Below are positions 45,309 to 53,424 of a stretch of 64,000 nt of DNA, piece by piece. The notes beneath the pieces are model-generated. The model did no database searches. It had not been told where the DNA came from and saw only the letters and a program-made list of their open reading frames with translations. Source of the DNA: Allosediminivita pacifica (lineage in GTDB: Bacteria > Pseudomonadota > Alphaproteobacteria > Rhodobacterales > Rhodobacteraceae); assembly GCF_003054175.1 (NCBI RefSeq), contig NZ_QBKN01000004.1, forward strand, positions 124,001 through 188,000, in the 5' to 3' direction. Every line of letters begins with the position of its first letter. Position 1 is the first letter of the stretch. The translations under genes and the position numbers were made by a program.

Positions 45309-45883
45309 GCCTCGACCCAGGTGACGATCTGTTCGAGATCGGGACGCGGACGATCCGGAGGCGCCACACTCTCGGTGCCGATATGGATGAACCCGGCAAC
45401 TTGCTCGTCCTGCGAAAGACCCAGTTCGCGCTCTACCAGCGGCCTGTCAAACGCCCCGTAGCCTGTCAGCCAGTTAGCACCCCATCCGGCCGCCAGCGCG
45501 GCGTTGAGCAGTGCAAGACAGACGGCGCCCGCCGAATAGGTCTGCTCGATGGCAGGAATCTTCTCGCTTTCCTTGGGGCTTTCGACCACCACGACGCAAA
45601 GCGGGCTGTCCGCAAAGGCCCGACGGGCCTTCTCGATATCCGACTCTCCCTTGCCGATCTCCGCGCCCCGCGCGGCGACCGCACCGGCGACACGCTGCAG
45701 CGCATCCCCCTGCAGCACCACGAACCGCCAGGGCTCCAGCTTGCCATGGTCGGGGCTGCGCGCAGCTGCCGTGAGAAGCGGCAACAGGGCCTCGCGATCC
45801 GGCGCGGGGCCGGTGAGCGTCTTGGCCGGGCGCGAACGGCGGATCAGCAGGAAATCGAGGGCGGCATCGTTGCGGGGCGGCAT
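45305..45883 (-). CDS. Nitroreductase family protein (YdjA-like)
   Basis: A 192-residue FMN-dependent oxidoreductase. FLLIRRSRPAKTL near the N-terminus, AARSPDHGKLEPWRFVVLQG (FMN contacts) and GWGANWLTGYGAFD are the features of the small YdjA-type nitroreductases. The ATG at 45883 follows GAAGGA with good spacing; a TTG two codons upstream was not chosen. Overlaps the EI24 gene by four bases. Confidence 0.85.
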   Translation of the reverse strand: MPPRNDAALDFLLIRRSRPAKTLTGPAPDREALLPLLTAAARSPDHGKLEPWRFVVLQGDALQRVAGAVAARGAEIGKGESDIEKARRAFADSPLCVVVVESPKESEKIPAIEQTYSAGAVCLALLNAALAAGWGANWLTGYGAFDRPLVERELGLSQDEQVAGFIHIGTESVAPPDRPRPDLEQIVTWVEA

Positions 45884-45979
45884 GGGCAATCCTTCTTTGT
45901 CCAGACCTGTATCTCTGCGCTTGGGGCGACGGTTTCAAGCAACCTTGCCGCCCCTGGGGCGCAATGCTAGCCGCCCAGC

Positions 45980-46234
45980 ATGAAAGGAAGCCTTGCCGAC
46001 CTCGCCCAACCCGGCGCCACGCTGTCCTGCCGCGTGACACCGCGCGCCTCGCGCGATGCGATCGACCGTGGCCCCGACGGCCTCAGGATCCATGTCACCG
46101 CAGTTCCCGAGAATAGCAAAGCCAATGCCGCGGTTATCAAGATACTGGCGAAGGCGCTTGGCATTCCGAAGTCGCGGCTGACGCTCGTGCGCGGAGAAAC
46201 CGGCCGGGACAAGGTCTTCCGGATCGAACCCTGA
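45980..46234 (+). CDS. DUF167/YggU family protein
   Basis: 84 residues with the family core VTPRASRDAI, the loop VPENSKANAAVIKILAKALG and RGETGRDKVFRI. The small fold is broadly conserved, with an unknown role. It converges with the small gene at 46237. Confidence 0.85.
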   Translation: MKGSLADLAQPGATLSCRVTPRASRDAIDRGPDGLRIHVTAVPENSKANAAVIKILAKALGIPKSRLTLVRGETGRDKVFRIEP

Positions 46235-46236
46235 GG

Positions 46237-46467
46237 CTATTTCTTGCGCCGGTAGACACCCTCGGGAAGATTGATCGCCGCCGCAAGGTCCTTCATCTGC
46301 GTCTGCGAGAGCGTGATGCGCACCGTTTGGTCGGTCCGCGGGTCGTATTGCTCGACGGTGACGCACTCCTCGAAGGACGACACGATGACATCCTCCTGAA
46401 GGGGGACTTCGCCCTCGTCGACAAGGGTCACAACCGTCGCGTCGAAATCGTGCTCGATACTGAACAT
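46237..46467 (-). CDS. Small acidic conserved protein, unknown function
   Basis: 76 residues beginning MFSIEHDFDATVVTLVDEG and ending in a basic YRRKK. It has alternating beta and helix character with one Cys in SSFEECVTVEQYD. The ATG at 46467 was chosen; the in-frame ATG at 46551 adds only unconserved residues. No family was recognised. Confidence 0.6.
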   Translation of the reverse strand: MFSIEHDFDATVVTLVDEGEVPLQEDVIVSSFEECVTVEQYDPRTDQTVRITLSQTQMKDLAAAINLPEGVYRRKK

Positions 46468-46631
46468 GAGATCAGCGTAGCGGTCCCCCGGCCGGGTGCA
46501 ATCCGAAATCGGGGCTTTGGGCGTCGCACAGTGTGACCGCCATGCCAGCACACCGCCAAGTGACAGAGCGCCCCTTCCTGTGCAGGCCTTCGATGCCTAT
46601 CCTATGGCGAATCTCAATCTCCGGAGATCCA

Positions 46632-47354
46632 ATGCACCGCTTCCTGATCGCCGCATTCCTGATGCTCACCGCCTGCGGGACAGTGACCGTCTCCACGGCC
46701 ACGCCGCGGGGGCCATCACCCTCTCCGCAAAGACCCGCGCAGGAACAACCCGTCGCCTCAGCGGCCGCCCGGCAGTTCGTCGAGGTGGTCCAGACGGTCG
46801 AACCCGTCGCGGAAGCCGCCTGCCGCCGCGCAGCAAGCCAGGACAACTGCGATTTCCTGATCGTTGCCGACGACCGTCCCGGCCAGCCTGCGAACGCGTT
46901 CCAGACCGTGGATTCGCGCGGCCGGCCGATCCTGGCGTTCAACCTTGCGCTGATCTCTTCGGTCGAGAACCCCGACGAGCTTGCCTTCGTCATGGGCCAC
47001 GAGGCATCCCACCACATCCTCGCGCACATCAACCGCATGCAGGACAGCGCCTCTGTCGGAGCGGTCATCTTCTCGGGCATCGCTGCGGTCACCGGGGCCA
47101 ATGCCGATGCGGTCCGCACTGCGGAGTCTCTCGGGGCTCAAGTGGGCGCGCGGACCTTCTCCAAGGACTTCGAGCTCGAAGCCGACAGGCTCGGCACGAT
47201 CATCACCGCTCGGGCCGGCTACGACCCCGTCCGCGGCGCGCTCTTCTTCAACCGCATCCCCGATCCGGGCAACCGCTTCCTCGGCACGCACCCGCCCAAC
47301 AGTCAGCGCATGGACGTGGTTCGCCGCACCGTGGCCGAGATGGGAGGCCGCTGA
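46632..47354 (+). CDS. M48-family lipoprotein metalloprotease
   Basis: 240 residues. The signal MHRFLIAAFLMLTACG ends in a lipobox (LTAC), so it is lipid-anchored in the envelope. HExxH is seen in MGHEASHHILAHI (about residue 122) and the third ligand in FELEADRLG. The family (LoiP/BepA-like, HtpX relatives) works in outer-membrane quality control. The later ATG at 46632 was chosen over 46533 because only it gives a lipoprotein signal. Confidence 0.88.
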   Translation: MHRFLIAAFLMLTACGTVTVSTATPRGPSPSPQRPAQEQPVASAAARQFVEVVQTVEPVAEAACRRAASQDNCDFLIVADDRPGQPANAFQTVDSRGRPILAFNLALISSVENPDELAFVMGHEASHHILAHINRMQDSASVGAVIFSGIAAVTGANADAVRTAESLGAQVGARTFSKDFELEADRLGTIITARAGYDPVRGALFFNRIPDPGNRFLGTHPPNSQRMDVVRRTVAEMGGR

Positions 47355-47368
47355 GCAGCAACCCTGCG

Positions 47369-47382
47369 TTGACCTGAGTCAA
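47369..47382. promoter_or_regulatory. Perfect FNR box upstream of the DUF6455 pair
   Basis: TTGACCTGAGTCAA is a perfect TTGAC-N4-GTCAA palindrome. Its centre lies 76 bases before the first DUF6455 start; a class II activating site at -41.5 would put transcription start near 47417, leaving a 35-base leader with the SD GGGAGGG. Confidence 0.75.
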
Positions 47383-47451
47383 GGCGCGCCGTCTGTCATT
47401 CTGAGACACTCCCCCCACTTGGTGGAAACCTGACAGGGAAGGGAGGGTCTC

Positions 47452-47703
47452 ATGGATACCCGCTACAAGCGCCACGCAGGTCTCGTGGACAGGATGGCCA
47501 ACGCCCGGGGCATCGATCTCGAAGAAGAGATGCTCCGCGGTCGGCTCGGCTTCATGCAGCTGGAAGATGCGGTACTGAAGTGCACGGGCTGCACCGCACC
47601 CTGCGCCTGCGAGAGATGGCTCGAGGATCTTTCCGGCCCGGCCACCGAGCCCCCTGCCTTCTGTCGCAACGACGATCTGTTCCGTAGTCTTCAGCGGGAT
47701 TGA
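47452..47703 (+). CDS. DUF6455 Cys-rich small protein, first of pair
   Basis: 83 residues. The conserved cysteines are in LKCTGCTAPCACERWLEDL and the final CRND (C44, C47, C51 and C53 by count, plus about C75). The spacing C-x2-C-x3-C-x-C...C suits a metal or Fe-S site. It is cytoplasmic and helical, with no known activity. It is preceded by a perfect FNR box and followed by a paralogue after four bases. Confidence 0.75.
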   Translation: MDTRYKRHAGLVDRMANARGIDLEEEMLRGRLGFMQLEDAVLKCTGCTAPCACERWLEDLSGPATEPPAFCRNDDLFRSLQRD

Positions 47704-47707
47704 GACG

Positions 47708-48028
47708 ATGATCCGCGACCATGCCTATCAAAACCCCTACGCGCCACTCGGCTCCGAACGGCAGCACTACTGGATGGCGCTGAGGATGGCCAAGGCGACG
47801 GGCACGGATCTCGCCGCCGCGCTTGCGACCGGCCGGCTCACACAGGACGACTGGGCCTCCATCGTGACGCGGTGCCGGGGCTGCCCCTGGACCGAAGGCT
47901 GCGCCCGCTGGCTCCAGCGTCCCATTGACAGCATTCGGGATCTGCCCGAGGGCTGCAGGAACGCTGAGCTGTTCGAAGATCTACGCGATGCTCCGAAGAC
48001 CCGGGCCGCGGCACACCGGTCGGTCTGA
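47708..48028 (+). CDS. DUF6455 Cys-rich small protein, second of pair
   Basis: 106 residues. It shares the core TRCRGCPWTEGCARWLQRP and GCRNAELFEDL with the preceding gene, so the two arose by duplication. Its C-x2-C-x4-C core is followed by a fourth Cys about 22 residues on. It has an N-terminal extension HAYQNPYAPLG and a basic tail. Same transcript and presumably same FNR control. Confidence 0.75.
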   Translation: MIRDHAYQNPYAPLGSERQHYWMALRMAKATGTDLAAALATGRLTQDDWASIVTRCRGCPWTEGCARWLQRPIDSIRDLPEGCRNAELFEDLRDAPKTRAAAHRSV

Positions 48029-48046
48029 TCCCGCTCTTGGGGAAAC

Positions 48047-48070
48047 GCAGCGCCGGTTTCGGCGCTGCTT
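48047..48070. terminator. Hairpin between convergent DUF6455 and NDUFA9-like genes
   Basis: GCAGCGCC and GGCGCTGC with loop GGTTTC, then TTTCGATTC. Eight-base stem with a short T-run on the plus strand; terminator-like for the DUF6455 transcript. Confidence 0.6.
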
Positions 48071-48079
48071 TCGATTCGA

Positions 48080-49063
48080 TCAGTCCGCCCGAAGGTTCTC
48101 GGCCGATTCCTTGATCGCGTCGTATTGCCCGGAAGGACGGAACCGCCAGAGATAGTCCGGCAGGACAGCCTCATGCGCGGTCGGTGCGATCCCGAGATCC
48201 TCGAAGGTCATCACGTCGCCGGAAACCACGTTGTCATGGCGCAGGTTGCGCACCTGGTCGGCGCTCAGCGGTGGGGTGATCAGGCCAAAGCTCGCCGACT
48301 GAAGCAAATCGAACGCACGGCCCATGAGCCCGGCGATGCCGAAGGGGATGTTCACCACGGCCCGCCGCCTGCGGATGATGTGAAGCATGTCTTTCATCAG
48401 CTCGCGGAAGGTCTTCACCTCTGGCCCGCCAAGCTCGTAGATCCCCGGCTTCGCCTGGCCGAGCACGGCTGTGACTGCAGCACGCGCCACATCGTCGGCG
48501 TAGACAGGCTGGAACTTCGTGTTCGCGCCGACCACCGGCAGCACGGGTCCCATCCGGGTCATTCCGGCAAAACGATTGAAGAACTCATCCTCGGCGCCGT
48601 AGACGACGGAGGGCCGCAGGATCACGGCGTTCGGGAAGTTCTCTAGGATCGATGCCTCGCCCTGCCCCTTGGTGCGGGCGTACTCGCTGTCGCTTTCCGC
48701 GTCGGCACCGATCGCGGACAATTGCACGAGCTGCTCGATCCCTTCCTCGGCGGCGATGCGGGCGACGCGCTCGGCGCCCTGGGCCTGGACGGAATCGAAA
48801 GTATTGCGGCCGGCTTCCACGAGAACGCCGACACAGTTCACGACAGCGTCGGCCCCGTGCAGCACGGCTCGAACGCTGTCATCGTCGCGGATGTTGCAGG
48901 TGACCGGCTCGACCTGCCCGACCACGCCGTAGGGGCGCACGAAGATCGCCTCGTTCGGCCGCCGTACCGCGACACGGATGCGCCAGCCCTCACGGGCCAT
49001 GCGGCGGGTGATGTAGCGGCCGATGAAGCCGGAGCCCCCAATGATCGTCACCAGTTTGGACAT
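48080..49063 (-). CDS. Complex I NDUFA9-type NAD-dependent epimerase-like protein
   Basis: 327 residues, short-chain dehydrogenase fold. GGSGFIGRYITRRMAREGW (GxxGxxG NAD site, residues 8-26), VNCVGVLVEAG and the YARTKGQGE (YxxxK) motif. Alphaproteobacteria carry this homologue of the mitochondrial complex I accessory subunit NDUFA9; it may bind quinone or NADPH at complex I, but a stand-alone reductase role is equally possible. Convergent with the DUF6455 pair. Confidence 0.82.
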   Translation of the reverse strand: MSKLVTIIGGSGFIGRYITRRMAREGWRIRVAVRRPNEAIFVRPYGVVGQVEPVTCNIRDDDSVRAVLHGADAVVNCVGVLVEAGRNTFDSVQAQGAERVARIAAEEGIEQLVQLSAIGADAESDSEYARTKGQGEASILENFPNAVILRPSVVYGAEDEFFNRFAGMTRMGPVLPVVGANTKFQPVYADDVARAAVTAVLGQAKPGIYELGGPEVKTFRELMKDMLHIIRRRRAVVNIPFGIAGLMGRAFDLLQSASFGLITPPLSADQVRNLRHDNVVSGDVMTFEDLGIAPTAHEAVLPDYLWRFRPSGQYDAIKESAENLRAD

Positions 49064-49177
49064 GGCTGTCTCTCCGGGAATGCGTGTTTCACCCGTGACT
49101 ATAAGGCGTTGAGCCACCGGGCAAGAGGCCCGATTGCCGCGCGCTCCGTGCAGGGGCAGATAGCGCGAAAAAGGTCA

Positions 49178-49206
49178 TTGACACTCCCCTGACCCATCAC
49201 TAAACG
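49178..49206 (+). promoter_or_regulatory. Sigma-70 promoter of tRNA-Leu
   Basis: TTGACA (perfect -35), 17-base spacer, TAAACG. The predicted start is about ten bases before the mature 5' end of the tRNA. Confidence 0.65.
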
Positions 49207-49223
49207 GCTGCCTCACACCACCG

Positions 49224-49310
49224 GCCCAGGTGGCGGAATTGGTAGACGCGCTGGTTTCAGGTACCAGTGACTTAACGGTCGTGGAGGTTCGAGTCCTCTC
49301 CTGGGCACCA
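49224..49310 (+). tRNA. tRNA-Leu (anticodon CAG)
   Basis: 87 bases folding as a class II tRNA. The acceptor pair GCCCAGG/CCTGGGC, D-loop GGAATTGGTAGACGC, anticodon stem CTGGT/ACCAG with loop TTCAGGT (anticodon CAG), a long variable arm (TGACTTAACGGTCGT) and TTCGAGTCC in the T arm are all present. The CCA end is encoded. Confidence 0.97.
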
Positions 49311-49470
49311 ACTCTTTCCCTACATCATCGGATCTCTGATCGGGTCGCACCCGCCCCGGGACACCTGCGTTCGTCGATCAGACGAAGCGCGCTGCCCGTG
49401 GGCGGTGCGCGGTTTTCGCGTGTCCGCAGTTCTGGTGGCCCGAAGCCAGTCGAGACACGCTCGGCGCATT

Positions 49471-49576
49471 CCGTATACAGTATAGCGTAATTCGGCTCCG
49501 AAACCGCCCCCATAACCGCCCCCATAGACGTGATCGAAAAGGATTTGACCGAAAACTGTATACAGAATAGCGTCGA
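49471..49576 (+). promoter_or_regulatory. Two GTATAC-centred operators upstream of the GntR gene
   Basis: CCGTATACAGTATAGCGT at 49471 and CTGTATACAGAATAGCGT at 49556 are near-identical direct copies 85 bases apart, each with a GTATAC palindrome typical of FCD-type GntR operators. The second lies inside the spacer of TTGACC-N17-TAGCGT (49545-49573), a likely promoter, so binding would block it. Between the copies are two CCGCCCCCATA repeats. The 295-base gap from the tRNA to gntR holds nothing else. Confidence 0.6.
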
Positions 49577-49605
49577 ATCGTGATGCGCTTCTGGGAGGAG
49601 GGTGC

Positions 49606-50331
49606 ATGGATCGTCAGGAGAGAAATGCACAGTTCGCGCGCGCACTTATCGAGTTGCGCTCGATGGTGCTGGGCGCGGCCTTCGGTGCCGGCGAGCGTCT
49701 CCCCGAGACCGCGCTGGCCGAACGTCTGTCCCTGTCGCGCACCCCGCTTCGTCAGGCGATGGACCGCCTCGTGGACGAAGGCTTGCTGGAACGGGTAGAA
49801 ACCGGCGGCTGCCGCGTCGCCCAGTTCAAGCTTTCCGACATCAAGGACGCGATAGAGCTTCGCGGCGTGCTTGAAGGCACTGCCGCCCGTCTCGCTGCCG
49901 AGCGCGGCATGGTGCCCGCGCTTGCCACGCGGCTGGACGAGGTCCTTTCCGAACTCGACACGGCCGTTGCCGGCACGCTCGACTTCCGCAGCTACCAGAA
50001 ATTCAACGCCGAGTTTCATGACCTGCTCGGTCGCCTCGCCGGCTCCACGATCCTCGCCAAGGAACTGGAACGCGCCGGGCGCCTGCCCGCGGCCTCGCCC
50101 TCGTCCTTCCTGCAGGGGCAGGAGATGATTCCGGATTTCCGCGAAAGCCTGACGCGCGCGCAGCAGCAGCACCGCGCTATGGCCGACGCGATCCGCGCCC
50201 GTGAAGGCGCCCGCGCCGAGGCGCTGGCCCGCGAACACGCCCGTTTGGCGCGCGCCAACCTCGAATACGTGATGCGAAAGGAACCCGCGCTCGCCGAGCG
50301 CGTGCCGGGCCTCTCGCTGATCGCAGACTGA
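49606..50331 (+). CDS. GntR-family regulator, FCD subfamily
   Basis: 241 residues. The N-terminal winged helix-turn-helix is visible in ETALAERLSLSRTPLRQAMDRLVDEGLLE (residues 34-62). The C-terminal FCD helical domain has the metal/ligand pattern EFHDLL (D or H) and HRAMADAI...EHARLA. FCD regulators respond to small organic acids. It is first in the island and directly upstream of the O-demethylase gene. It probably represses the downstream genes and itself through the two operators. Confidence 0.88.
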   Translation: MDRQERNAQFARALIELRSMVLGAAFGAGERLPETALAERLSLSRTPLRQAMDRLVDEGLLERVETGGCRVAQFKLSDIKDAIELRGVLEGTAARLAAERGMVPALATRLDEVLSELDTAVAGTLDFRSYQKFNAEFHDLLGRLAGSTILAKELERAGRLPAASPSSFLQGQEMIPDFRESLTRAQQQHRAMADAIRAREGARAEALAREHARLARANLEYVMRKEPALAERVPGLSLIAD

Positions 50332-50364
50332 CCCCTGTCAAAAGACACCAAGGAGGAGATCCGA

Positions 50365-51768
50365 ATGCCTAGCCTTAACGACGTCATGAAGGACTGGAAG
50401 AACCCGGTCGAAATGCTGCGCAACTCGCGCGCCGGGATGTATGTCTACCCCGTCGTGACGCCCGAATTCGAGAACTGGCGCAACGAACAGGCCGCCTGGC
50501 GCAATGGCGCCGTGCTCTTCGACCAGAGCCACCACATGGACGAGCTTATCGTCGAGGGCCCGCAGGCCACCGAATTCCTCGCCTACCACGGCATCAACGG
50601 TTTCGGGAACTTCGACCTGAACCGCGCCAAGCACTACGTGCCCGTCACGCCCAACGGCCATGTCATCGGCGACCACATCATCTTCCGCGAGCGCGAAGAC
50701 AAGTACGTCCTCGTTGGCCGCGCGCCGACCTCGAACTGGCTGATGTTCTGCGCCGCCTACGGCAACTGGAACGTGCGCATCAAGTACGACCCCCGGTCGC
50801 CGTCGCGCCCCGAGGGCGAACGCGTGTTGCGCACCCATTACCGCTACCAGATCCAGGGCCCGCTTGCGCCCGCCATCTTCGAAAAGATGAACGGCGGCCC
50901 GGTTCCGGACATCAAGTTCTTCCACGTCGACTGGATCAACGTCGGCAACAAGAAGGTGCAGGCCCTGCGCCACGGCATGTCCGGCGCGCCCGGGCTCGAG
51001 ATCTGGGGCCCCTACGAAGACAAGAGCTACATCCTCAACACCATCCTCGAAGCCGCCAAGGACGCGGGCGTCGATATCGTGCGCTGCGGCAGCCGCGCCT
51101 ACTCGACCAACACGCTGGAATCCGGCTGGATCCCCTCGCCGCTGCCCGGCATCTACACCGGTGACGGCATGCTCGCGGAATACCGCGAATGGCTCGGCTC
51201 AGACATGTACGAGGCTGCAGGTGCCATCGGCGGCAGCTTCGTCTCGGACAACATCGAGGACTACTACGTCAATCCGTTCGAGCTGGGCTACGGCTTCTAC
51301 ATCGGCTGGAAGAAGGACGACTTCATCGGCAAGGAAGCCCTGACCAAGATGAAGGACGCCCCCACCAACCGCAAGAAGGTCACCTTCGAGTGGAACAAGG
51401 AGGACGTGCTCAAGGTCATCTCCTCGGCCTTCGAGGAAGGCACCCCCTACAAGTGGATCGACTTCCCGCAGCCGAACTACGCAAGCTCCAGCGCGGACAT
51501 GGTGATGCACGGCGACAAGATGGTCGGCATGTCCATGTTCAACGGCTACAGCTGGAACGAGCGCTGCCTGCTCAGCCTCGGCGTGGTCGACTCCAGCGTC
51601 GAGGTCGGAGATGTCCTGACGATGAAATGGGGCGAGCCCGACGACACCGCCAAGACCTCGGCAGAGCCGCACAAGCAGGCCGAGATCCGCGTGCGCGTGT
51701 CGCCCACGCCCTACTCCAGCGAAGCACGCGAGAACTACGCCGACAGCTGGCGCACCAAGGCGGCGTGA
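50365..51768 (+). CDS. LigM/DesA-type THF-dependent O-demethylase, GcvT superfamily
   Basis: 467 residues of aminomethyltransferase (GcvT) fold. Long matches in character to LigM of Sphingobium are visible: EMLRNSRAGMYVYPVVTPEF near the start, KHYVPVTPNGHVIGD, VGRAPTSNWLM, ALRHGMSGAPGLEIWGPYE, NTLESGWIPSPLP, YEAAGAIGGSFVSDNIEDY. LigM and DesA transfer the methyl of vanillate or syringate to tetrahydrofolate, giving a catechol and 5-methyl-THF. Substrate specificity cannot be read from sequence; another O- or N-methyl compound is possible. The SD AAGGAGGA precedes ATG 50365. A MetF-like gene closes the island. Confidence 0.85.
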   Translation: MPSLNDVMKDWKNPVEMLRNSRAGMYVYPVVTPEFENWRNEQAAWRNGAVLFDQSHHMDELIVEGPQATEFLAYHGINGFGNFDLNRAKHYVPVTPNGHVIGDHIIFREREDKYVLVGRAPTSNWLMFCAAYGNWNVRIKYDPRSPSRPEGERVLRTHYRYQIQGPLAPAIFEKMNGGPVPDIKFFHVDWINVGNKKVQALRHGMSGAPGLEIWGPYEDKSYILNTILEAAKDAGVDIVRCGSRAYSTNTLESGWIPSPLPGIYTGDGMLAEYREWLGSDMYEAAGAIGGSFVSDNIEDYYVNPFELGYGFYIGWKKDDFIGKEALTKMKDAPTNRKKVTFEWNKEDVLKVISSAFEEGTPYKWIDFPQPNYASSSADMVMHGDKMVGMSMFNGYSWNERCLLSLGVVDSSVEVGDVLTMKWGEPDDTAKTSAEPHKQAEIRVRVSPTPYSSEARENYADSWRTKAA

Positions 51769-51870
51769 TCCTGTCGCGATAAGTTTAACTGCCGTGTCAC
51801 GATAAGAATAATTACATGGCATCGGGCCCCAAAGCCCGTCACAAAGAACCCCGGCGGCGGCCAGGCGGCC

Positions 51871-51906
51871 GCCGGAAATACCCTCCGCCCCCTGCGGGAA
51901 CGGGGG
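51871..51906 (-). repeat. Diverged third copy of the dispersed hairpin repeat
   Basis: Minus-strand reading CCCCCGTTCCCGCAGGGGG then CGGAGGGTATTTCCGG follows the pattern of the copies at 6408 and 14242 (CCCCCG, hairpin, GAGGTATTTCCGG) with more changes. It adjoins an 8-bp inverted repeat CCGGCGGC/GCCGCCGG (51851-51875). It lies between the O-demethylase and dctP genes. Confidence 0.4.
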
Positions 51907-51933
51907 AATGCTAGTCTCACTGGGAGGAAGACA

Positions 51934-52914
51934 ATGCAGATCAGGAAAGTTGTCGCAGGTGCCGCTCTTGCCGTGACCGCGGCCTTCGCAGCGCAGGCAG
52001 AGGAACTGAAATTCGCCAGTTTCACGCCGCCGTTCCACACCATCAACGCCAGCGTCATCGAACAATTGAACGAGGACCTGAGCGCCGCGACCGACGGCGA
52101 ACTCACCGTTCGCGGCTACCACGGCGGCGAACTCGGGGCCGGCCCGGTCGAACAGTACGTCCGCGCGGTGCAGGGTGCCGCCGACATGGTCTGGGGCTTG
52201 CCCGGCTACACCTCCTCGCAGTTCGGCAAGACCATGATCGTGGAAATGCCCAACGCGATCCCGCTGGACACACCAGGTTACGAGGCGCTCTGGGCCGCCT
52301 ACGAGGATCACCTCAAGTCCGAGTTCCCGGCCACCAAGCCGCTGGCGCTCTGGACCTCCGAACCCAACATCTTCATCATGAAGGACGCGGTCATCCGCCA
52401 GCCGTCCGACCTTGAAGGCCTCAAGGTCCGCGTCGCGGGCTCCACCGCCGCCAAAGTGGCCGAAGCGCTCGGCGCGACCCCGGTGCAGATGCCCATCAAC
52501 CAGGTCTACAACGCGCTGCAGACCGGCCTCATCGACGGCGTCATCACCGGCGGCTCCACGCTGGCAGACTTCCGCCTCGACGAGGTGGCCAACAGCTACA
52601 CGCTCGGCGCCAACCTCGGCCGTCTCGCGTTCTATACGGTGATGGGCCAGGGCGCCTACGACGCGCTGAGCGACGAGCACAAGGCCGCCATCGACGAAGC
52701 CGCGGGCATGGCGCTTTCCAAGTCCGCCGAGGAAGGCTGGTACGCCACCTCCGACGCCGCCATCGAGGCCGCGCGCGAGGCGGGCGACAACACCTTCGTC
52801 GACCTGTCCGAGGAAGAGGCACAGGCCTTCGAGGACGCCGTGGCCGACGTGGTCGACGCCTACGTCTCGGACGTAAACGGCGAGGATGCCCTTGCCGCGA
52901 TGCGGGGCGAATAA
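51934..52914 (+). CDS. dctP: TRAP transporter periplasmic binding protein DctP
   Basis: 326 residues with a signal peptide ending AAQA (about residue 22). The two-lobe TRAP solute-binding pattern is visible, including LKVRVAGSTAAKVAEALGATPVQMPINQVYNALQTG and IDGVITGG, and the carboxylate-binding arginine is probably in VRVAG. It captures an organic acid for the DctQM carrier encoded next. The preceding gap holds a repeat and the direct copies GTCGCGATAAG and GTCACGATAAG (51773 and 51795). Confidence 0.9.
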   Translation: MQIRKVVAGAALAVTAAFAAQAEELKFASFTPPFHTINASVIEQLNEDLSAATDGELTVRGYHGGELGAGPVEQYVRAVQGAADMVWGLPGYTSSQFGKTMIVEMPNAIPLDTPGYEALWAAYEDHLKSEFPATKPLALWTSEPNIFIMKDAVIRQPSDLEGLKVRVAGSTAAKVAEALGATPVQMPINQVYNALQTGLIDGVITGGSTLADFRLDEVANSYTLGANLGRLAFYTVMGQGAYDALSDEHKAAIDEAAGMALSKSAEEGWYATSDAAIEAAREAGDNTFVDLSEEEAQAFEDAVADVVDAYVSDVNGEDALAAMRGE

Positions 52915-53424
52915 GTGCTTGGCACGATCAGAAAAGTGGCGGACGGGCTCATCAGCCTGTCCGCTGCCATCGGCGCGCTGGGGCTCGTGGCCGAGACCGG
53001 GATCATCCTGGTCGACGTGATCGGCCGCGCCTTCGGAAGCCCCCTCTTCGGCAGCCAGGATCTCATCACCATGACCATGGTGATCCTCGTCTTCGGCGGG
53101 ATGGCGCTTTGCGACCGCAACGGCGGCCACATCTCCGTCGACCTGCTCGAACGCAAGTTCCCCTCCGCCGTGAACCGCGTGATCGACATCACCGCCGCCC
53201 TTCTGGGCGCACTGATCTTCGGGTTCATCGCGTGGTCGGTCTGGGACAGCGCCCAGCTCAGCGTCATGCTGAACCTCTCCACCAATCTTCTCGGCCTGCC
53301 AAAGGCCTGGTTCCAGTGGGCCCTCTGTGCCTTCGCCGCGCTCACCGCCCTCGGCATGATGCTGCGCGCGCTGGAACTGATCGTCTCCGGACGTGACATA
53401 CGCAAGGAATGGACCCAGTCATGA
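52915..53424 (+). CDS. dctQ: TRAP transporter small membrane subunit DctQ
   Basis: 169 residues with four transmembrane helices (about 10-35, 50-65, 85-110 and 130-155) and the DctQ-like GGMALCDRNGGHISVDLLERKFP. The GTG start at 52915 follows the dctP stop directly. Overlaps dctM by four bases. Confidence 0.88.
   Translation: MLGTIRKVADGLISLSAAIGALGLVAETGIILVDVIGRAFGSPLFGSQDLITMTMVILVFGGMALCDRNGGHISVDLLERKFPSAVNRVIDITAALLGALIFGFIAWSVWDSAQLSVMLNLSTNLLGLPKAWFQWALCAFAALTALGMMLRALELIVSGRDIRKEWTQS

Noticed and set aside
49224-49605. tRNA-Leu as an integration site at the edge of the catabolic island
   Set aside because: No integrase gene and no repeated tRNA 3' end was found within the window on the far side; the island looks codon-wise like its neighbours.
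50365-51768. LigM-like gene read as DMSP demethylase DmdA or as a second gcvT
   Set aside because: It is about 100 residues longer than DmdA or GcvT, and its conserved segments follow LigM/DesA.
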